43,375 nt of DNA, from the NCBI GenBank assembly GCA_021823325.1, contig JAKAOG010000006.1, positions 1-43,375 on the forward strand, in the 5' to 3' direction. The notes under the pieces were generated by a model. The model was not told the origin of the DNA. It ran no database searches and saw only the letters and a program-made list of their open reading frames with translations. Below are positions 15,431 to 23,612 of this stretch, piece after piece (the stretch's first letter is position 1; each line of letters opens with the position of its first letter). This DNA is from an archaeon (GTDB lineage: Archaea; Thermoproteota; Nitrososphaeria; Nitrososphaerales; Gagatemarchaeaceae). The position numbers and the translations under genes are program-made.

Positions 15431-15961
15431 TCAGTCACGGAGTCCCGGGCGAGACGCCTCGTAGACAGACAGCTCTTCAAAGAACCCCCGCTCTGAAATC
15501 ACGAGGCTCATTGCGAAACCCCTCCTCCGGCACATGTCTTGATAGTCACTTACTATCGCCTCGTGGTTCAACAGAAACACGACCGCCCCGTCGTCCTTGA
15601 CCGTCCTCAGTGCCTCGCTCAGGAAAGATCTAGGGGCTTCGAGCGCTTCGCCGCCGTCGACTGCGAGATCTCCTGCCCCTTTCCCCGCCAGGTATGGCGG
15701 GTTGAATGTGACAAGGTCGAAAAAGCCGTCCCTGAAGCAAGAAGCGCGGTCTGCGAGAACGAAGTCCGCCGCGTCGGACCAGTCTTTCATGTCGGGTGCG
15801 ACCAGGTCGGTACCGACGGCGGTGCCGTATCTCTTTGAAAGGGCGGCAAGGGTCCCTCCGTTTCCCGCTCCGATCTCCAGGCATGCGGCGCCAGTGCGCC
15901 CTTCAAGCGCCCTGCGGAGAAGGGCGGAATCCTCCGATGAAATGTAGGGGGACCCGCTCAT
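15431..15961 (-). CDS. HemK2/Mtq2-like class I methyltransferase
   Basis: A 176-residue S-adenosylmethionine-dependent methyltransferase. Motif I is CLEIGAGNGGTLAAL near residues 28-42, the acidic ribose-binding residue is in VGTDLVAP near 52, and motif IV is TFNPPYL near 85. NPPY with this short length is typical of archaeal HemK2/Mtq2 proteins, which methylate the GGQ glutamine of release factor aRF1 together with a Trm112-like partner. DNA or RNA N-methyltransferases share NPPY, so the substrate is likely but not proven. Its ATG overlaps the small upstream gene by 4 nt (15958-15961). Confidence 0.75.
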   Translation of the reverse strand: MSGSPYISSEDSALLRRALEGRTGAACLEIGAGNGGTLAALSKRYGTAVGTDLVAPDMKDWSDAADFVLADRASCFRDGFFDLVTFNPPYLAGKGAGDLAVDGGEALEAPRSFLSEALRTVKDDGAVVFLLNHEAIVSDYQDMCRRRGFAMSLVISERGFFEELSVYEASRPGLRD

Positions 15962-16221
15962 TCGGTGATGTCGTCGTCCTTGAACGACTTGTATTCGTCG
16001 GGAGTCAGGACCTGGGTGATGTTCTGCGTCGTATAGAAGTAAGCAGGGGTCCCGTCAGGGGAAAACGCCGGGCTGTTGTCCGGGTTCTGGAGCCTGTAGA
16101 CCTTCACCATTGCGGGCTTCAGCCCGAGCACCGTCCCGTCGTCAAGGGCGTAGTAGCTGAACTTCTCCTGGAGCGGCTTGAAGCCCACTAGCTTGCCTTT
16201 GGGTTGCGGCGATGGAATCAT
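15958..16221 (-). CDS. Small conserved-looking protein of unknown function
   Basis: An 87-residue soluble protein that I do not recognise. It has a short strand-rich core (KFSYYALDDGTVLGLKPAMVKVYRL) and a Tyr-rich middle (PAYFYTTQN), ending in an acidic tail DDDITE. It overlaps the HemK2-like gene by 4 nt and begins 22 nt after the asparagine-synthase-like gene, so it belongs to the same operon. The overlap and absence of stops make coding likely. Confidence 0.6.
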   Translation of the reverse strand: MIPSPQPKGKLVGFKPLQEKFSYYALDDGTVLGLKPAMVKVYRLQNPDNSPAFSPDGTPAYFYTTQNITQVLTPDEYKSFKDDDITE

Positions 16222-16243
16222 AGAGACGCTGCCATCTTGGGCG

Positions 16244-17014
16244 TTAAAAGCGTGAGCCGGCCACCAGCTTCTGCACTCCGGAACTGTATTGGGCCGCCTT
16301 CTTGGGAGCGTTTGCCACCCCCTCAGGGACCCCGAGCAAGGTCGCCGCCCGCCTCAGAACCGCCTTACGAACCCCGGCCGCGATCTTGAAAGAAAGCGGG
16401 ATTGAATTCGCGAAGTCTACCACCTCGGCGTCCCCGTAGGGGAGCCTGGGCTCCACCCATCTCGAACATGCCCCCTCGTCCCTTAGCTTCCCCTTGGCGG
16501 CGTAGTCCCGAAAGTCCTGCGACATCATCTGTTCGGCTGCACCCGGGCCGCCGGACCGGGCCGCCTCAGCGTACTTCTGATACCCTCCGAAGAGTTCGTC
16601 AGCGAGCTGCCCCAGAAGGATCACCTTCGCCCCCGCTCCGTTCGCCTTCTGTGACACCAGCGAGTAGAGGCACCAGAGGCTCCTATCCATCAGCGTGGGC
16701 TCGAAAGGCAGGGCGACGTTTGCGAGTTCCCCCACGACACGCTCGCTCGTAAGCTCCGCCCTCGCCAGCTCCACCCCCAGCTGAGATGCCGCCTGCTCAG
16801 ACCTCTGCGAGTCCAGGGACCCTGGCGCGTACCCTGTGCACGCGACGACCCGCGCCCGCGGCTTCGCGCAGCGCGCCAAGATTGAGCTGTCGAGTCCGCC
16901 CGAAAACGCAACTGCAACCACGTTTTCACCTTCCACCGACCTAGCTACCGCCGCGTCTATCCTCCTCGCCAGCTCGGAGGCGGCTGCCTCGAAGCCCGAG
17001 GGACCGGTGCTCAG
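16244..17014 (-). CDS. Asparagine synthase-like PP-loop ATPase, glutaminase domain absent
   Basis: The protein consists only of the synthetase domain of the AsnB family. The PP-loop is AVAFSGGLDSSILA and a second conserved segment is LLGQLADELFGGYQKY, with PRLPYGD later. The N-terminal glutaminase domain is missing. The first standard start is GTG 16936, which would cut away the helix that normally precedes the PP-loop. That helix (FEAAASELARRIDAAVARSV) is encoded upstream in frame. No ATG, GTG or TTG occurs between GTG 16936 and the next stop near 17067. CTG 17014 overlaps the Hel308 stop as CTGA and gives 256 residues, so I place the start there as inference. It adenylates a carboxylate; the acceptor is unknown. 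Confidence 0.75.
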   Translation of the reverse strand: MSTGPSGFEAAASELARRIDAAVARSVEGENVVAVAFSGGLDSSILARCAKPRARVVACTGYAPGSLDSQRSEQAASQLGVELARAELTSERVVGELANVALPFEPTLMDRSLWCLYSLVSQKANGAGAKVILLGQLADELFGGYQKYAEAARSGGPGAAEQMMSQDFRDYAAKGKLRDEGACSRWVEPRLPYGDAEVVDFANSIPLSFKIAAGVRKAVLRRAATLLGVPEGVANAPKKAAQYSSGVQKLVAGSRF

Positions 17015-20000
17015 TGCCCGGACACCTGCTCCTTGATCTTCCTTGCCACGGCCGTCCCGACCTTGTCAACCATCGCGAGCTTCTCCGCCGGCGCTTCCTT
17101 GATGTCCTCCATGGTCTTGAAGCCCGCAGAGTACAGCGACCGCGCCCTGACCCTGCCCACGCCGCTCAGCGCAGTAAGCTCCACTAGCTCCGCGCTCACT
17201 CCGCTCGCCACCCTCCTTCTGAGGATGTCAGACTGCCTGACAACGTCAGGCATCTTGAACAGCTTGGAGAGCTCCCCGAGCGCGTGAAGCAGCCAGTCTG
17301 CGTTGTCGACGGCCCTGTGCATGTCTCCAGGCTCCACCCCCAGTCTCGAGAGGAGCTGCTCCTCCCGCCATTCGTCTATCCATCCATGAAGCGCCATGAC
17401 GCTGCGCATGTCCTGGAGCACTCGGTCGTAGTCGGCGAACTCGCGCGTCGTGTGCTTTTGCAGCATCTCTTGAGAGTGTTCTTCGAGGAAAGCCATGCCG
17501 TCTTCATAGTCCTTGGTCCTGAGTGGGAACTTGGGTTCAAAGTCCGGCGTAGACGCCACCAGGTGGAGCAGCCCGGCGGTGTAGTCTCTCCCTGCCTCTG
17601 CGCGCCTGACCGCGTCCCTGAACATGACCGCGGTGACCGGATCTACGTACAAGACCGAAACCCGCAACCCGAACTCCGTGGCGTAGAACAGCCCTCCATG
17701 CGACTCGAGCAGCCTTTCCGAGAGGAGGTAACCGAGAGCCTTCTCTGTCATCCTTGACAGTTCCTCAGGGCGGACCTGCATGGCTAGCAGGGTCTTCCTG
17801 AACAACCCGTCCAAGTCAGCCTTGGAGAGGCCCCTTCCGGTGGCTATCGTAGCGAGCGTGTGGGACCGCATCGCGGATTCATCGGAGAGGCGTGACCTTA
17901 TCGGCTCGGGCGGCTCCTTAGTGTAGTGCTCCAAGAAGTCTGACGCCGGCTGCGACGGCGGCGGGACCATGACGGTCTCGCCTATGTCGTCATACTGGGG
18001 CCTTCCTGCCCTCCCGGCCATCTGTCGGTAGTCAAGGACAGAGATCTCGGTGTTTCCTCCCCGCTCCGCGTCGTAGCGTGTCATGTCGGCGATCACGACC
18101 CTCCTCGCGGGGAGGTTGACGCCTGCGGAGTTGTGGACCACGAAAGATCCAACATAGCTCGAGTGCCCTTCCACTTCGAGATTATGGACTGTCCCCGCAT
18201 ATTCCTCGACTTCGATTCCTCTGATCGGCATGTAGTAGTAGTTGGAGTCGATGTAGCCCCGATTGAACGTCCGGTTCGCATTCCCCGTTCTTGCCGGAAT
18301 GCGAAGTACACGGCTCACAAATCTGTCGTGTTGCGCTCCCGATATGGATACCGTGTAGAGGTCGTGCCGATGCACTATGCCAAGAGCGTGACTTGACTTC
18401 TTGCCTGCCCTGTGGTTGACTTTGATGCAGGGCATGTACCCCATCTTCACTAGCAATGCGAAGAGCTGCTTCGCGAGCACCCTTGAAGTGGTGTCATATC
18501 GTGCGGTCTTTGGACCTGACCTGCTGACGCTTCCGTCTCCCTTCCACATCCCACGGATGAAGTGGTTCAGTTTGCTGTTCGGCATGAGCATGAATTCGCG
18601 TGGGACCCTCTTCTCGGAGGCCCTTTTTCCAAACAACTCTGCAAGCAGGGAGGCGACCTGCTTCGAGCAGGCGTACACTTTCCTCCTATGCCTCGACTCG
18701 TCTTGTATCTTCGGGACAAGGCCCATCCTTTTGAACCAGGCCGTCGTCGCGGAGGAAAGGTCTGATTCATGCGTACCTAGCGCGAAGTAGATCTGGCCCT
18801 GGCCACCGACGAATCCTTCGGCTACATACAGTCCGAATTGCTCGAGGGTCGCTGGATTCAGTTCGACGTGATTGATTTGCAGTCGCGTCCAGTGCTTCCC
18901 AACCGCCCCTGTCTGATTCCCCAGAGGCCCGATGGCGGGCAATGGCAAGCCCGCAACATCCATTTCGTCCTTGATTCTCGGGAACAGGACCAACTCGCCC
19001 GGACTCAGGTTCTTCGCTTCCGTCCACTCGGGCTCAGAATATGCCCACCAATGCCTGTTCTCCTTCTTAGAGTGCGTTGACCGGCGGACGCGCGTCACCC
19101 TCAGCACTTTGTGTTCGGGGGTCATCCGCATCGGAAGTTGGAACCACGGAGTCACCCGCAGAAGCGGGCCTTCATACCGTCTTGACGTAGGCCCAATGAC
19201 CTTCTCGAAGCTCCTCCCATGGGTGAGGACGCGACCACCAGGCGCAATATTTTGAATCTGAACTGGCGCGGGGTTTCCGAACACTTCTTCGCCGGCCGGC
19301 AGGCAGAGCGTCGGGGTCGCTGAGAGAAGCTTGATCGCGCGAGCCTTGTAGTACTCCTCGACGACCCGCCTGTGTTCTGCCTCGAGCCCCGCGTGATGGA
19401 ACGCAGAGCCCTTCGCCACGACCTCGGCCAGAAGCTTGCTAAGGCTCGTCTCCTCCCCTGTCCCAAGGATCCTCCTAGACGCCTCTGCCGCCGCCTTCTT
19501 CTCGTCCTGGGTGAGGAACCGCTGAGTCAGCTCTGCCCCTCTTGTCGCGAGGCTGACCGCCCTTCGCCTCGTGCTCGCGAAGATCAACGACTGCCCGCCC
19601 CCCTTTATCGTGTCCATCGCGACGTCGATGGGGGTTCCATAGGTGGACCTGGGGATGTTCCTCTCTTCTCCGTCGGCGAATATGACCCTCCCGTAGTCGT
19701 AGACCCCTTCCCTGAGCGGGACCGGCCTCCAATCCATCTCGACCGGCGTCGCCCTCAGCCACTCCCCGATCGTCTTGGCGTTGCTTATCGTGGCGGAAAG
19801 GGCGAGGAGCTGTGCGTCCAGACCTAGGTGAAGAACCTTGGTCAGGATCATCTCGAGCGTCGGCCCCCTGTTGTCGTTCCCGGCGAGGTGCACCTCGTCG
19901 GCGATGAAAAGGCCCACCGAGTTGATCCAGGAGACCCTGTGCCTCATCACCGAGTCGAACCTTTCATTCGTAAGGACGATGATGTCCGACCTCCCCAGCG

Positions 20001-20328
20001 ACTCTCCGCTCGAATCGTAGTCGCCTGTCGAGATCGCGGTCCTCAAGCCGAACTTCGTAAAGTCGGAGAACTCGGCGTACTTCTCCGACGCCAGAGCCCT
20101 GAGGGGCGCGAGGTACACGACCTTCCGTCCCTGCTTCCCCTTCAGGTAGGCGGCCATCAGCGCGAGCAGGGTCTTCCCTGACGCCGTCGGAGAGGACACC
20201 ACGAGGCTCTTCCCCTCGAGGAGTCCGGCAAGGATCGCCTGCTCCTGGGGAGGGTAGAGCTCCGATATCCCCTTCCCGAGTATGTATCGGAGGAGCTCGT
20301 CAGGGACCTTGGTCTCCTCTAGCCTCAT
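17011..20328 (-). CDS. hel308: Hel308 (Ski2-like) DNA helicase interrupted by an intein
   Basis: A 1105-residue precursor. The host helicase is 713 residues after removing the intein, the usual Hel308 length. Motif I is PTASGKT at residues 47-53, motif II is ADEVH, motif III is LSATI and motif VI is QMAGRAGRPQYD. The C-terminus has helix-hairpin-helix segments (LTALSGVGRVRARSLYSAGF). Hel308 unwinds lagging-strand forks in replication-linked repair. The intein (residues 342-733) interrupts SATPTL/SAGVNLPAR, a conserved helicase motif region, so splicing is required for activity. It follows mcm after 16 nt in the GINS-MCM operon, which supports a replication role. Confidence 0.93.
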   Translation of the reverse strand: MRLEETKVPDELLRYILGKGISELYPPQEQAILAGLLEGKSLVVSSPTASGKTLLALMAAYLKGKQGRKVVYLAPLRALASEKYAEFSDFTKFGLRTAISTGDYDSSGESLGRSDIIVLTNERFDSVMRHRVSWINSVGLFIADEVHLAGNDNRGPTLEMILTKVLHLGLDAQLLALSATISNAKTIGEWLRATPVEMDWRPVPLREGVYDYGRVIFADGEERNIPRSTYGTPIDVAMDTIKGGGQSLIFASTRRRAVSLATRGAELTQRFLTQDEKKAAAEASRRILGTGEETSLSKLLAEVVAKGSAFHHAGLEAEHRRVVEEYYKARAIKLLSATPTLCLPAGEEVFGNPAPVQIQNIAPGGRVLTHGRSFEKVIGPTSRRYEGPLLRVTPWFQLPMRMTPEHKVLRVTRVRRSTHSKKENRHWWAYSEPEWTEAKNLSPGELVLFPRIKDEMDVAGLPLPAIGPLGNQTGAVGKHWTRLQINHVELNPATLEQFGLYVAEGFVGGQGQIYFALGTHESDLSSATTAWFKRMGLVPKIQDESRHRRKVYACSKQVASLLAELFGKRASEKRVPREFMLMPNSKLNHFIRGMWKGDGSVSRSGPKTARYDTTSRVLAKQLFALLVKMGYMPCIKVNHRAGKKSSHALGIVHRHDLYTVSISGAQHDRFVSRVLRIPARTGNANRTFNRGYIDSNYYYMPIRGIEVEEYAGTVHNLEVEGHSSYVGSFVVHNSAGVNLPARRVVIADMTRYDAERGGNTEISVLDYRQMAGRAGRPQYDDIGETVMVPPPSQPASDFLEHYTKEPPEPIRSRLSDESAMRSHTLATIATGRGLSKADLDGLFRKTLLAMQVRPEELSRMTEKALGYLLSERLLESHGGLFYATEFGLRVSVLYVDPVTAVMFRDAVRRAEAGRDYTAGLLHLVASTPDFEPKFPLRTKDYEDGMAFLEEHSQEMLQKHTTREFADYDRVLQDMRSVMALHGWIDEWREEQLLSRLGVEPGDMHRAVDNADWLLHALGELSKLFKMPDVVRQSDILRRRVASGVSAELVELTALSGVGRVRARSLYSAGFKTMEDIKEAPAEKLAMVDKVGTAVARKIKEQVSGH
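18130..19305 (-). other. Hel308 intein with LAGLIDADG endonuclease
   Basis: A 392-residue in-frame insertion. It begins with Cys (CLPAGEEVFG, Hint block A) and ends with VVHN followed by extein Ser734 (block G). Block B is RMTPEHKVLRV with its T-x-x-H, and block F is VHNLEVEGHSSYVG. Two dodecapeptides are present: FGLYVAEGFVGG and FIRGMWKGDGSV, each keeping its acidic catalytic residue, so the homing endonuclease may be active. The DNA visibly contains more A and T than the helicase on either side. The insertion site is between Leu and Ser of a conserved motif. The exact named allele was not checked. Confidence 0.92.
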
Positions 20329-20344
20329 GAGTAAACCTCCCGGC

Positions 20345-22393
20345 CTAGCTGCCTAACCTGCGGATGAAACCTGGCTTGGATTCGTAGACCATCCCTTCCC
20401 TGAACATGGTCCTGATCATCTTCTCCGCGTCCTCGTCGGAGAACTTCGCCTTCACAAGCTCGTCTTTGAACGCCTTCCGCTCGACCGGCTTCTTCTCAGC
20501 TCCCTCCATCCCCTTGAGTATGTCCAGCGCAGAGCGGAGGTTCTTCGTCTCGCCCGCAGGCTTTCCTAGCTGGATGCCGAAGTCTGTCTTCTTGGTGGTC
20601 GCGTCGGTAAGGATGTCTTCGACCATCCTGTTCATCAGAGCGATGGCTGCCAGCGCATCCTCCTCCGTAACTTCGTCCCTGAGCAGTATCCTCGCTCTGG
20701 CAGTGGAGACCCTGATCAGCGCCTCCAGTGTCCTTGGAGTGGGAGGGATCGAGTCCTCCGCGTTGCTCGCCCTCCTCAGTTCAAGATAGAACTCCCTGAT
20801 CCTCTCCATCGCCCCCTTCGTCAGGGTGGGAGAGACCCTCTTGGCAAAGGTCAGGTACTTCTTGAGCAGGGCGAACTCGATCGGCGGCGGGGTCGTGTAC
20901 GACCGACGCGCATGGACCGCGAGGATGTGGCTGGCCAGTCGCTCGTCTTCCGCCGGGGACGGCTGGTCCCTGAACACGAATATGATGTCGAACCTGGTCA
21001 GAAGCGGGATCGGGAGCGTCCCGATGTTCTCGATGAGGTTCTGGAACGGGTTGTACCTCCCCAAGACGGGGTTGCATGCCGCGAGTATCGAAGTCCTGGC
21101 GTTGAGCGTGGCGTAGATCCCTCCTTTTGCGATGGTGACTGTCTGCTGTTCCATCATTTCGTGGAGGGCGGTCCTGTCTTCGGGCTTCATCTTCTCGAAC
21201 TCGTCGATGGCCGCGATGCCGAGGTCGGCCAGCACCACCACGCCCGCTTCGAGCATCAGGACGTTCTTCTCCCGTATGACCGCCGCCGACAACCCCGCCG
21301 CCGTGGTCCCCCTCCCTGACGCGTAGAGTCCCCTGGGTGCGACCTGCGACGCGAACTTCAGCATCTCAGACTTACCAGTCCCGGGGTCGCCGACAAAGAG
21401 CACGTTGATGTCCCCTCTCAGCTTGGTCCCGTCGGGGAGCAAGGTGGCGCTCCCCCCGGCCAGGAGGAGCAGGATCGCCTCCTTCTCCGCCTGATGTCCG
21501 AGGATCACCGGCGCGATCGAGCTTACGAGCCGCTCGTACGCGTCAGGCGAAGCCGCGATCTTTCTGATCAGCTCTTCGTCTTCCTTGCTGAGGAGCACCT
21601 GGTCTGGCTCCTTCCCCTTGACCTCGACATGGTTGCAGTCGATCTGTGACCTGAACAGCCTCGTCCTTACCTGGCCCAGGGTGTAGTCTGGGACGGCTCT
21701 CACCACTCCGGTGAGTATCACCCTGTCGCCAGGCCTGGCCATGTTCACGATGTCCCCTTCCACGTTAACGTCAAAGAACTGAGGGAGCTGGCCCGGCGGT
21801 AGCTCTTCAGGGAGCTCCTGGACCCTCACGACCTGGAAGTCGATGAACCTCGAGTGCCTTCTGTCAAGTTCGAAGTTCCGTATCTCCCCGCAGAGTTCGC
21901 ACTTCGGCGGTCGCTTGAGCTGAAGGTCGTCCTGCTCCTCATAGGTGACGTGGCCGCTGGGGCAGACCCACGCCGCTTCCGTCATCATCGGCCTGAGCTC
22001 TGACGTCCTGACGACCATCCCAGAGATAGCGAGCATATGGTCGATGTACGACGTGTCGACCCTCCTCAGGGGGACGAGGTCGGTCAGCCCGCGGAGCCTC
22101 ACGGTGAGCTCGCGCTTCACCCTGTCCGCGTAGAGGGCGTTCTCGCTGCGCATCGTCTCGAATGCAGCTATCTTGAACGAGGCCAGGGAGGAGTCGGGCT
22201 CGAGCAGGATCCTGTTGGCGAGGTCGTTGTTGTATCTCAAAAGATCGGCGAAGTCGACCACAAGGGACTTGCCCTCATTGGAGATGAGCTGTGATATCTT
22301 TCCCCTGTAGACGGGGTTCCCTGACCTGTCCGTCACCGACTTCAGGAAGTCCTCGAACTGTTCGGAAAGCTTGCCGCTGGTCAGTGTCGCCAA
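20345..22393 (-). CDS. mcm: MCM replicative helicase
   Basis: A 682-residue AAA+ replicative helicase, normal length for archaeal MCM. The N-terminal domain carries a zinc-binding segment (CPSGH, then CELCGE, about residues 143-172). Walker A is GDPGTGKSEML near residue 337, Walker B is LGIAAIDEFEKM near 395, and the arginine finger is in LLTRFDIIF near 460. The C-terminal winged helix is at about 610-682. The start is TTG directly after the GINS stop (TAATTG), so translation is coupled. No intein is present, although many archaeal MCMs have one. Confidence 0.95.
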   Translation of the reverse strand: MATLTSGKLSEQFEDFLKSVTDRSGNPVYRGKISQLISNEGKSLVVDFADLLRYNNDLANRILLEPDSSLASFKIAAFETMRSENALYADRVKRELTVRLRGLTDLVPLRRVDTSYIDHMLAISGMVVRTSELRPMMTEAAWVCPSGHVTYEEQDDLQLKRPPKCELCGEIRNFELDRRHSRFIDFQVVRVQELPEELPPGQLPQFFDVNVEGDIVNMARPGDRVILTGVVRAVPDYTLGQVRTRLFRSQIDCNHVEVKGKEPDQVLLSKEDEELIRKIAASPDAYERLVSSIAPVILGHQAEKEAILLLLAGGSATLLPDGTKLRGDINVLFVGDPGTGKSEMLKFASQVAPRGLYASGRGTTAAGLSAAVIREKNVLMLEAGVVVLADLGIAAIDEFEKMKPEDRTALHEMMEQQTVTIAKGGIYATLNARTSILAACNPVLGRYNPFQNLIENIGTLPIPLLTRFDIIFVFRDQPSPAEDERLASHILAVHARRSYTTPPPIEFALLKKYLTFAKRVSPTLTKGAMERIREFYLELRRASNAEDSIPPTPRTLEALIRVSTARARILLRDEVTEEDALAAIALMNRMVEDILTDATTKKTDFGIQLGKPAGETKNLRSALDILKGMEGAEKKPVERKAFKDELVKAKFSDEDAEKMIRTMFREGMVYESKPGFIRRLGS

Positions 22394-22957
22394 TTACTTC
22401 GCTCCCCCCAGGAGCGCTGCTTTCCACTCTTTCGAGAACGACTGTGATATGGCGAAGAACGAGTTCTCTTCCGGCGTCAGCTTGTCGGCGAGGGTCGACG
22501 CCGGCGCGGACGAGCCTGACAGTGAAAGGAGTTTGCTCAGGCGTATGCCTACAAGGTCGTAGCATACTCCCCTCAGCCGCTCCATGTCTTCCCTTCTGAC
22601 CTTCCCTTCTGTCACCCCAGTCGACAGAGCCCCGAGCCTCCGTCTCATCCGGACGTAGAAGTCAGGCGGGAGCCCAGAAAGCTGGAGGGGGCCCATCATC
22701 TTTTCCCTGCTAAGGGCGCTAAAGATCTCATTCTCGAACGGGGTCTCCGCGACCTCGGCCATCCCCTGGGCAGCCAGCTCGTCTATGACCCATCTTGGCA
22801 GGTCTACAGTCTCTCCCTCTGAGAGCTTTTCGATATGGAAATCGCCGACGTCAAGGTTTTCGATTGAAGACCTCATCCTGGCCCTGGACGTCCCCAGAAG
22901 GTACTCCCTCTCCCTGCGTTCGAGCATCTGCCTTAGGGCGATTTGCTCTTCAGACAA
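22394..22957 (-). CDS. GINS complex subunit (Gins23-like domain order)
   Basis: A 187-residue replication factor that links MCM to Cdc45/RecJ-like and polymerase in the CMG complex. It has a small beta domain first (IENLDVGDFHIEKL, EGETVDLPRWVIDELAAQGMAEV), then the helical A domain (ALSREKMMGPLQLSGLPPDFYVRMRRRL). This B-A order fits Gins23 rather than Gins51. The open frame runs up to 23176. A minus TATA-like TTTATTATC at 22981-22989 lies about 28 nt before TTG 22957, so I chose that start; TTG 22966 is possible. The gene heads the operon GINS-mcm-hel308. Confidence 0.8.
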   Translation of the reverse strand: MSEEQIALRQMLERREREYLLGTSRARMRSSIENLDVGDFHIEKLSEGETVDLPRWVIDELAAQGMAEVAETPFENEIFSALSREKMMGPLQLSGLPPDFYVRMRRRLGALSTGVTEGKVRREDMERLRGVCYDLVGIRLSKLLSLSGSSAPASTLADKLTPEENSFFAISQSFSKEWKAALLGGAK

Positions 22958-22980
22958 AGCAGACAAAGACGGCCTGTGGC

Positions 22981-22989
22981 GATAATAAA
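22981..22989 (-). promoter_or_regulatory. TATA-like box for the GINS-MCM-Hel308 operon
   Basis: Minus-strand TTTATTATC about 28 nt before TTG 22957. It falls inside the longer open frame and so argues against upstream starts. Confidence 0.5.
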
Positions 22990-23570
22990 CATTGGGCGCT
23001 CTGCAGTCCATCCGCAGGTGCGTCGTAAGGCGTCCAATCCGGGATGGTCTCTGGCGTGTCCATGGACTCCTGAGGGTGCCATGTTCCCGAGGTTTCTTGG
23101 TCTGACGGATGTGAGGGGCCCGAACGAGCCGAACAAGGCAGTCTCCGACGAACCGCAGAGGGCAGCCCTCAAACACGAGAGCGTCAGGCTGCCGACGACC
23201 GTCCCAATCGTGGGATGTTACTTTGCGCTCTTTGTCGAATCAGAGACCGGGAGAGCCTACAGGTTCCCCAGACGACGAACACCCCTGCCTGGCTCGTGAC
23301 ATCGGTTTCGCAGTCAGGGAGGCGGAGGAGTTCAGCCAGACGACTTTCCGGGCAGAGCTTCCCCGTGTGGAAGCGCTCGCCCGACCGGGCCCAGGCTGAC
23401 GAGGGGCTGTCTTCCCTTCAGGGCGGGCCCCTGCACTGAAATGTCCTCTCGAGGGAGTGGCTGGCGAGTCAGGCGCGGACCATCTGAAGCGTCCTCGTCA
23501 GGAAATGGTTGCCCCTGGCCTCTTCGATGCACGCGGTTGCCCTCCAGGCTGCGTTTAGGCAGGCGCGCGG
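22990..23570. other. Intergenic region with no recognised gene
   Basis: About 580 nt between the divergent promoters of the GINS operon and the APC permease. Several open frames of 66-118 codons exist on both strands but overlap each other and resemble nothing. The GC-rich part 23330-23520 has many short complementary G and C runs, so a structured RNA is possible. Neither SRP RNA nor RNase P RNA signatures were recognised. Confidence 0.45.
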
Positions 23571-23580
23571 ATTTATATAA
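23571..23580 (+). promoter_or_regulatory. TATA box for the APC permease
   Basis: ATTTATATAA, the most consensus-like TATA box in the window, lies 33-42 nt before GTG 23613 and predicts a leader of about 10 nt. Confidence 0.65.
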
Positions 23581-23612
23581 CATAGAGGAGATAGGCGGGG
23601 AGAAGAAGCAGA

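Noticed and set aside
22958-23176. Longer N-terminus of the GINS subunit
   Set aside because: The added sequence does not resemble GINS and includes the TATA-like box; TTG 22957 gives the expected length.
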